Assembly (NCBI GenBank): GCA_963513935.1
Contig: OY740773.1
Location: forward strand, 98,317,291 to 98,381,290
DNA from: Aphrophora alni
Taxonomy: Eukaryota; Arthropoda; Insecta; Hemiptera; Aphrophoridae
DNA length: 64,000 nucleotides
Direction: 5' to 3'
Position 1 is the first letter of the stretch. Each line of letters opens with the position of its first letter. Both the position numbers and the translations under genes were made by a program. The notes below the pieces were generated by a model. That model was not told the DNA's origin. It made no database searches and was given only the letters and a program-made list of their open reading frames with translations. Below are positions 12,801 through 21,800 of the stretch, one piece after another.

Positions 12801-15800
12801 ATATTTTAAGATCTCGGGCATGGATTTTTTTAAAAGGGTACTTACAGTGATTTCTGGTATTAAATGAAGAACTCTTGAATAAACTGAAATTTTAACAAAT
12901 TTATTGATTAAGAGAACATTTCTACATTAAGATTTATTACAAAGAACATATTATGAAAATTATCTATAACTATCATCCTATCTGAATTAATTTTTATTTA
13001 CTTTGAAAAAGATTTACTTTTTAAAATATTGAATTTAATTTTACGTTGCAACAAATTATTTGTAAAATGAACAGATTTAAAAATATCTGTTATTTAGCAT
13101 TGAATTTAGTGTAGTTCAATAAAAAAAATATGTCAGCAGACATCTATTAATTTTTCATTTAAAAATATAAGTATAAAGATATCAAATTACAAAAATTAAA
13201 AAATAAAACATTAAAATTTTATACAATATGTGAATTAAGTTCATGTGTTAAATAACACATTTTACCAGATCGTTGTCACAGAATGCATTACACAATAGTG
13301 GTACCTGAAGCATGGCGTTTGACGATCACCTTTCCATTCTGCCCGCAGAAAACGAGGTCTACCGAAAGCACTTCAGTTACACTTCGCAAAATGTTTATAT
13401 CAAGAATGTCTACTAACTTATTAGTCCATTTTTTCACTTTGTAAATGTTTATCATTCGACCGAATTCGATATTACTCGCGTGATTGTCTATTGTCCTTTT
13501 TGTAACACTCGATTCGTAATAATACTTCTAACACTCAGTTCTAAATCAAATTAGTACCATTTTAACTCTCAAAAATACTGTTCGGATTACTTGTTTTAAA
13601 TAGTCTTTCATACACACGTCTGACAAAAACTCTCCTATACGACTTTACATCTCAAATTTCTTACTACCACTGTAAAACACATCTCATCTCTTCCACGTTT
13701 CTATTCAGACTTTTTAATCGACGTCTAACCATCTTAACTACTCAACCAAGACTTTTTACACAACCTTTCCCCTCTAAGCTCATTACTCGACTGAAGACCG
13801 CATGCCAGAATTTCTATTTCCTGTTTCCTCCGGGGTTCACACTCTCTATATAACCGGACCTTATTCAAAATCTCGCCGTGTCAGCGTTATCTATCTCATA
13901 CTATTTCATCGAATGCACTGTTCAATACTACGCGTATGACAACAAGCTCCTTTTACTAATTTTTTATACACACACAAAACTATTTAATTTCTTATAAGTA
14001 AAATTCTTAAATCCTATACATTATTATTTATTTGTGTTTGGAAATCTATGTTAATTTGAATTTACTTTATTTTAATTTATAACATAAGTCAGGTTTTCAA
14101 CTCATTTACCCCCTCCCAAATTCTTTCTAAACGATTTCCCGCTATGTTTATTATTCAATTTAAATTAACCTTTTTTAGGTATTACATTAATAAAGCTATT
14201 AGTCTTAGCTTCTGAAAGTAAAAAGTTCAATTTACTTAATTGTTTTTGTTAAAATTATAAAAAAACTCAATTTTAAGCTCGTACCAAAGCATAGTTTTCA
14301 TTGATTTTTCTTTACAGTTCAAAATTTAAAAACTCTTTTCAGTACTGAATTATACAATGTGCATCGATCGTAGCTCTGGAAGATCATGCGATCAGCTTAT
14401 GATGGAGTTCGAGCGTTCTTAACACAGAACCACTCTTCTCGGAGTTTGCTAGTAGTCTGTATTTTTTTATATCTAGGATCCATGGATCTCTCCACTACAC
14501 ACTTTCCTTCTATCTATTTTCTTATTAGTTAGTACTGCACACTCTGATTTCTGACAAAACTATTTCCAATTATTTTACAAAATATAATTTTTTCTTAATT
14601 TTATTAGACATACCAAATTATTTAATTTTATTACAATTATGAAATCTTTATGAAAACTAACATCTCATACTTTTTCCAATTGTTCTTAAATCACACACAT
14701 ACATAGTCCTGTAACTTTAACAACTCTGAAATCTTGTCAGTCTGTATACATTCAACTTCTGAATTATAGATTTTTGTCTTTGAATGCAAATGATCGATGC
14801 AATAATTTTTTTTACAATTTCATTACATTTATTGATTAATTATGTTACTTGTAACTATTCCATTTCTAAAGATAATAAAACACAATTTTTTTATTTTGTA
14901 ACTTCCACTCTTTATTAGTATAGCCGACCAATGGTTTCGCCGGCTAAGGCATTGATAAGATAATACAGCCTCGTCAATGCCTTAGCAGGCGAAACTATTG
15001 GTCGGCTAGACTAATAAAAAGTGGAAGTTACAAAATAAAAAATTGTGTTTTATTATCTTTAAACATGGAATTCCACCAAGAACCTTCGGTCTCAACAGTA
15101 ATGAAAATTATTCCAATTCTCCCAATCAAATATATCTTGATATAAATATCTCAAAATTGTGAACGTTACAACATAAGCGAGCCATTTTCTCCAACAAATT
15201 GTTTGTACATTGATAGAGCACTATTGATGGAGACAATAAACCCAAGAAATCCTGTCTTCCACTTTGACTTCAATATGGTTCGGTTAAGCTTATCTTTTAT
15301 TTGTAAAATGACAGGTTTTACTTCAAACAGAAAATCAGAATGTTTATCAATATTACCTGCGTACAAGGCTTTGTTTTCCATACTTAGCTCGGATACACCT
15401 TGAATTTAAGATTTCAAAGAGCATATTGAAAGTGCGTAAAAACTTAATAGTAGCTGAACACCCTTCCAAACCTTTGACCTTATTTTGTAACAAGTATTCC
15501 ACAGAGTCGGCAACAGATGAACTCAATATCTAAGCTGTGAGTGTTACTTTCATCTTTTGTTTTGTATATTCTATGTGGCTGTTGGTCAATCTGTTCCTTA
15601 AGCAAAGTCCATCTTCTTTTGGGAGAATGTGCAATTGATTGACGTATCACCATTCTATATGATTATATTCAGAGTCAAACAATACTTTGTAATCTGCAAA
15701 AGTATTTCACACGATATGGGCAGGGATCTAGGAATAAATTTATGCATTCATTAGTGGTAGAGTGAGGAAATCCCAAGTTATTGGCCATTCCAATAATGCA

Positions 15801-18800
15801 CATCACACCGTCACACGTTAGAGAGACGACTTTTATATCTGAGTTGTGAAGGAGGTCAAGGCACTATTTCACTAAGCTACTAAGCTGTTTCTCTTTCGTC
15901 GAGGCTACGAAAAAATGTCCTAAGGGAATTTTCCATGAAGAATTGATAGATACTAAATGAAAAACTAGTGCTTCAGTTGCCACTGGATTGGAGCAATTAT
16001 GACGAAACTATTGCCTATATTTATAGTACCGTGAAAACGTTTTCCATCCTATTTCACACATTTGCCTTATAGACATGCAATCCAACATTAATGAGCAAAT
16101 AGGTTTGTTTGTTATGTTACTGCCGTGCTCTTTCAATTCTCTGAAATTTTTAAGTTTGGGTTTAAGGTTGTTTGTACAGCTCTCTTTATCAAACAATCCG
16201 AATTCTGCGAAATTGAAGTTAAGAAAGAACACTCTTCTTCTTGAAAGTTCAAGTTTTCCCTTAGTGACTCTAATATATCTTTTAGTTTTGCTACTTTTTT
16301 GTGGAGTTTTCTTTTACTCTGCTGCAAGGTTTTCAACTTTTCTCTGTATGTTTTCAGGTCCGACTGTGTTTTATTTAGCTCAGTTTTCAATTTCTTTGTA
16401 GGTGACTCAACACTACTTTGTGAGAGCCTACTTCAGACTGGACATTTCCTTTTAACAGACGACATTCCTTTGTTACCTGTGACTCCTGTCAGGACGCTGG
16501 AAATATCACTGGAACCACTCCCTCTCGGATCCTAACACCAGGATAATGATGTCCGGTCAATGTCTGCCTCCCGGAAGTGTGAAGAGCACATCCGACTGTT
16601 CTATTTCGGTTCCCAGTCCTTCCTCTGAACGGCATTGACTCATTTTTGCCGAAGCTCTGCATTGGTAGGAAACCTGTGTTAAACAAACAACATTATCATT
16701 ACCATAAAAAAAGTATAAAATCTAAAACTAACAGTAAGCCCTAAACCTTTTTTAAATATATATTTTGTATGTAGATTTCATTATTGAAAAAGACTTAAAA
16801 GAAGAGAATGCGGTTACATGGTCATTTAGTGTTTACTCAACCTACAGGTTAATTTGGATTTGAAATATTCACAACTTCTATAGGCCAACCTTTATGTCAA
16901 AACTTTTTCTAATTTAGTTGTCAAAACTAAGCAAGAATAAAATTGTTCTACTTTCAAATACTGACTTTAAAGTTAGATAGATATTGCAAGGATATACAAA
17001 AAAAATGTACAGTAGAACTCCAATTATCCGAACTCCGACTATCCGAATCGCCGATTATCCGAATCACTTTCAGAAAAAAATTTGTTCAAAAAAGTCTAAG
17101 TGCGCTATTATTCTTCCCCCCGCGAAGCCAGTGTTTGCGCGTTCGCTCACTATTGTCCTTCCCTCCGCGAAGTCAGTGTAGGCACAGCACGTGGTATGAG
17201 TCCCCACTCCAGTTCCGGCGCATTGCAGTCACGGCGCACCTGTCATTGTTTGTTTTGATTGTAGTCAGTGTGCTATTGACCTTGCTCGAGGACGCTACTC
17301 TTTCGCTACGGCTTACTTTTGTTTGTGCGTGTACAATACTGTATTGTTTTTTACCATGGCTTCGAAAAGAAAACGTGTTGTGCTATCGTTAGCGGACAAA
17401 CTGAAAATTATAGAACAACTCGATAAAGGTGTAACGGGTAAGAAGTTGTCTGAGATTTATGGTGTTGGACAAGCAACAATTTGTGACATTAAAAACAGTA
17501 AGTCAACACTTTTAAACTTTGTTTCGGTGCTTGAAAATGAAGATGGAAGTTCCTCCAGGAAAACAATGAAGACAGCAACCAACAAAAATTTGGAAGATGC
17601 CGTGTTTAAATGGTTTTTGCAGCAACGTTCTATGGGATATCCGATTTCAGGTCCAATCCTTTGTGAAAAAGCCAAAATCTTAGCAGAAAAGCTTGGTTAT
17701 TCATCTTTTAAGGCTAGTAACGGCTGGCTAAGGAACTTTAAATTCAGGCATGGTGTACGCGAGTTAGATTTGGCTGGTGAGAAGCTTTCAGCAGACTCTG
17801 CAGCTGCTGAAAATTTTATTGAAAAATTTAAAACTGCAGCAGAATCCTATGATCCGGAGTTTGTTTATAATGCCGATGAAACTGGCCTTGTTTGGAAAGC
17901 ATTACCAAAAACCACTTTGGCTTCTAAAAGGGAATCTAGTGCCCCTGGACATAAGGTCAGTAAAGAACGTGTTACAGTGCTTAACTGTGCCAACTCCACT
18001 GGAAATCATAAACTACCACTTCTTTTGATAGGAAAATCAAAAAATCCAAGAGCATTTAAAAACGTAAAAAAACTTCCACTCTTCTACAAAAGTCAACCCA
18101 AGGCCTGGATGACTGCAGCTTTGTTTACCGAATGGTATGATGAAGTGTTTATTCCTGAAGTGAAAAATCACCAAAAATCGGTGGGAAAAGAAGGCAGTAA
18201 GGTGCTTTTAATTGTTGATAACGCACCCACTCATCCTACAGCAGAACTGTTGGAAAGAGAGAATGGGCAGTTTAAAACAACGTTTTTGCCTCCCAATGTT
18301 ACAAGTTTGCTGCAACCCATGGACCAGTCTGTTATTGAAACAATGAAGCGCCATTACAGAAGGCAACTGCTGAGAAAACTGCTGATCGAAGGTGCTGAAG
18401 ATGAAGAATTGGTTTTGGCAAATCATAGCAAAATAAATTTAAAGGACTGCTGTTACATGGTAGCGGAAGCTTGGAGTTTGGTTACGGCAGTGACGCTAAG
18501 ACGTGCGTGGAATAAACTGAAAGGCCTACCGTCTGAGAAGAACAAAAAAAAAGAATCTGAAGAAAATGAGAAACAAGAAAATGGAGAGGATGAAGATGAT
18601 GAAGATGCGTTGCCACTAGAGGAAATAAGAAAAATGATTGTAAAAATTCCTGGTTGTACAGAAGTAAGTGCTGAAGATGTAGGAGAGTGGATGGCTTGTG
18701 ACACGTCTGACCCTGGTTTTCAAATTCTCAATGACGATGAAATTGTTGAAAGTGTGAGAGAAGATGTTGAAGTGGAAGTGGAAGAAGAACTTTCTGCTGA

Positions 18801-21800
18801 TGTTGAAGTAGACGCTGGACCATCAGCTAGTGAAGCATTTGCCGGCCTCGAGACTGCTTTGAACTGGATGGAGCGTCAGCCCGAGTGTGACCACTTGCAA
18901 CTGCTCACCGTCAAGCGAATGCGTGACCTGGCTGCCCGAAAACGGATGAAGAACGCAAAACAGCTTACATTGACGGAGATGTTTGAAAAACAATGATTTT
19001 TATTTCTAAACTTGTACATAAGTACATTTTATTTATATTTAAAACATGTGAAAATATCATGTTTCTTTCATTTAATTCAATAAAAAAATAGTGCAATATC
19101 AAAACGTAGCTTTTTTCTCTCCAATGGCAATTTTTTTAAAAAAACTCTGATTATCCGAATATTTGATTATCCGAATGGGTCCTGGTCCCCATTAATTCGG
19201 ATAATTGGAGTTCTACTGTATATTTAATAATTAATACTTATATTTTATTTGAACAAGAGAGAATTGACTATTTTATACTTTCAAATAATATAATTATACA
19301 GAATGCATGTAAAACAAACAAACAGTTATAGCGTCTCAAACACCTAAAATTGAGCTACATTTTAGCCTCTTAACACTAACTTCAAATATAAAACAACTAT
19401 TATAATAATCTGAAGTATAGATGCTTAATAATAAGCTCAAATGTAAAATAACTATTGTAATTGCTCTGAAATACAATATAATATGATTATAACTTTACAA
19501 ATTGTAAGTTATGATACTGTGAATAAAACCATACTCATTTTTATTAACTTATTTTCATCAAGAGAGCCCAATTTTAAATGGGGGGGGGGAGGTCGTAAAC
19601 ACTCTGTGAACTCATAATGGAACAATCTATAACACATTATACATGTTATGAAAAATTATAAAAAGTTATACACCTATAAGCACGTTTTAATTCTTACCTA
19701 TGATAAGTAGTACCTTCAATCTTTCCTTTGTTGAAGCAGCCAAAAGTAATGCAACGTTTTGTACATGACACACAGAACTCGAAAATGTATACTTCACACC
19801 CAATCAAACTCACACGGCACGGTTACAGCGATCACGGCACGGTTACTTGATCAGCGAACACAAGACTGCCGGTTACTGCAACTAGGACTAAGATTTTCTA
19901 GACACAAAGAGCTCGCTAATATATCAAAGTATATATTATATATAGTATTAGAACATATTTAATGTAATAATATGGCTTTTTACAAATTTTTAATATCGCA
20001 GAAATAAATTACAAGTGATAAAATATAAACCAAGACTCAGAACCCTACCATTCCGCATTGCTCTACCATTGTGCTAGCTATGTCTTATACCAAACTTGTA
20101 CGATATTTCTACACTTGTATTCTATTAAATTAATATGAATTATTAGATTATCTATCTTACATCAAATGTGATATTGAAATCAATCTTTTAAATTCAAATT
20201 TGCAGTTATTTTGTTATTTTTATTTTGAAACACTTATCCCAAGCTGGGAATAAATAAATTACAACTGAATAATACTACAGATCTCAAAAACCAAATAACA
20301 ATACAAAAGCTCTCAAAATAATACAACATCACTTTAAATAAATCAATCGATGTGGCTTTAATTGTGGTTAGGTAAACAGTAGCAGACAAATATTAACTAA
20401 AACCTTGTGGAGACTGCAGACGACAAACAGCACTTTGACGCTGGGTGTGACACAAATATGAAACTAATAGGTCATGTGACATAAATCGAAGCGCCTATTC
20501 TTATTTGGATTCAGTCAACATTGGTTTACTGTCTAGTTGTAACACTACAACCCTGATCAACCGTTTAAAGTTTTTACTTTAATGGAGGTTCTTTTTTTTA
20601 AAAGTGAGTTTTAAGTTAGTTATTCCACTTATATTTTAATGTAGAATTTTAAAAAATCTCTTAATTGAATCTCACAATGAAATGTCTTGCAGACCACAAG
20701 TGGTCTCTGGACCACAGGTTGGAAATCAAAGATTTAGGCCTAATAGCCGCACTTCATACATCCAGGAAATATTTAGGCAATTAAATAAAGTTGTACATTT
20801 TATGTGGATAAAGTATTAGGTATGTGATGGAGTACTATATTTTGAAATTATGGGTGAAATAATTAAAATAGTATTTTATAGCGTATTTTTTTAAAAATAT
20901 GTTTTCAGGCGACATTCCAAACACCATTCATAAAGTTGGGTCTTTGCCCAGAAGCCTGTTCTTCATACACATTTCCTCGCATCATGGGCCCTTCTAAAGT
21001 AAGTGTTATTTTCTTTATTTTATAATTATCTAATTTTTCTAAGAATCCACCACTTGCTTTGCATTACTAAACACATTCTGCCCTGATTACTGACTCTCCA
21101 ACTGTCTTCAGCTCAGTGGTACCTCATCATTAAACACTTACATATAAATTGTATTTCTGTCTGATGAGAATTCCTTTAACATTTTAAATTATTATGTGTA
21201 CTGCACAATTTTGTAGAAAAAACACCAAAATTAAATTTTATAAAGGTTAAATAAACATTAACACAAGATAACAATCCACTTAGTTGTACCTGGCTCATAA
21301 CTAAATTACAGAATTGCATTGCTTTCGTAGAATATTCAGCTATTTTTGGTAAATAAATCATATATTATGTTTTATTCCATTTTAGGCAGGTCAGCTGCTC
21401 TATTTAGGTCACAAGATGAACGCTGCTGAAGCTTGTGAATGTGGTTTGATCAGCAATGTCTTTGAACATTTCAAACTGGATGAAATGTTGTGTACATTGC
21501 AAAAAGTTGCTGAGCTTCCATTAAAAGTAAGTTGTACAATTTATTCATGTCTTATTAATAACATTTATAATCAGGCTCACTTTGGTGAATCCGGGCTTGG
21601 CAATCCCGAGGGACGAGATCTACATCTTTTTTATATAGTCTTGTGTCCTCTTTCATCATACCTATCAGGTCTCCCTTACCCAACTTTTATTCTTTTCTGA
21701 CCCTGATGCTATTAGGGTATTCGAGGGCTGGGGGGGGGGGATATAGGGGGGAAAATATGTTGGGTTTAAAAATTATGAGATATCATTTTGCTGTCGTCTA

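Larger units (their letters stand above)
17010..19218 (+). mobile_element. Complete Tigger (pogo-like) DNA transposon in Eci2 intron 2
   Basis: 2209 bp with 23-bp identical terminal inverted repeats starting CAGTAGAACTCCAATTATCC, flanked by TA at 17008-17009 and 19219-19220. The subterminal motif (G)ATTATCCGAAT recurs at both ends. One uninterrupted transposase ORF occupies most of it and a polyadenylation signal follows. Perfect ends and an open frame point to a recent insertion, in sharp contrast with all other transposons here. Confidence 0.95.

Noticed and set aside
16943..17392. 149-residue frame upstream of the Tigger transposase
   Set aside because: It crosses the terminal repeat and the 5' untranslated part of the element and ends inside the transposase in another frame.
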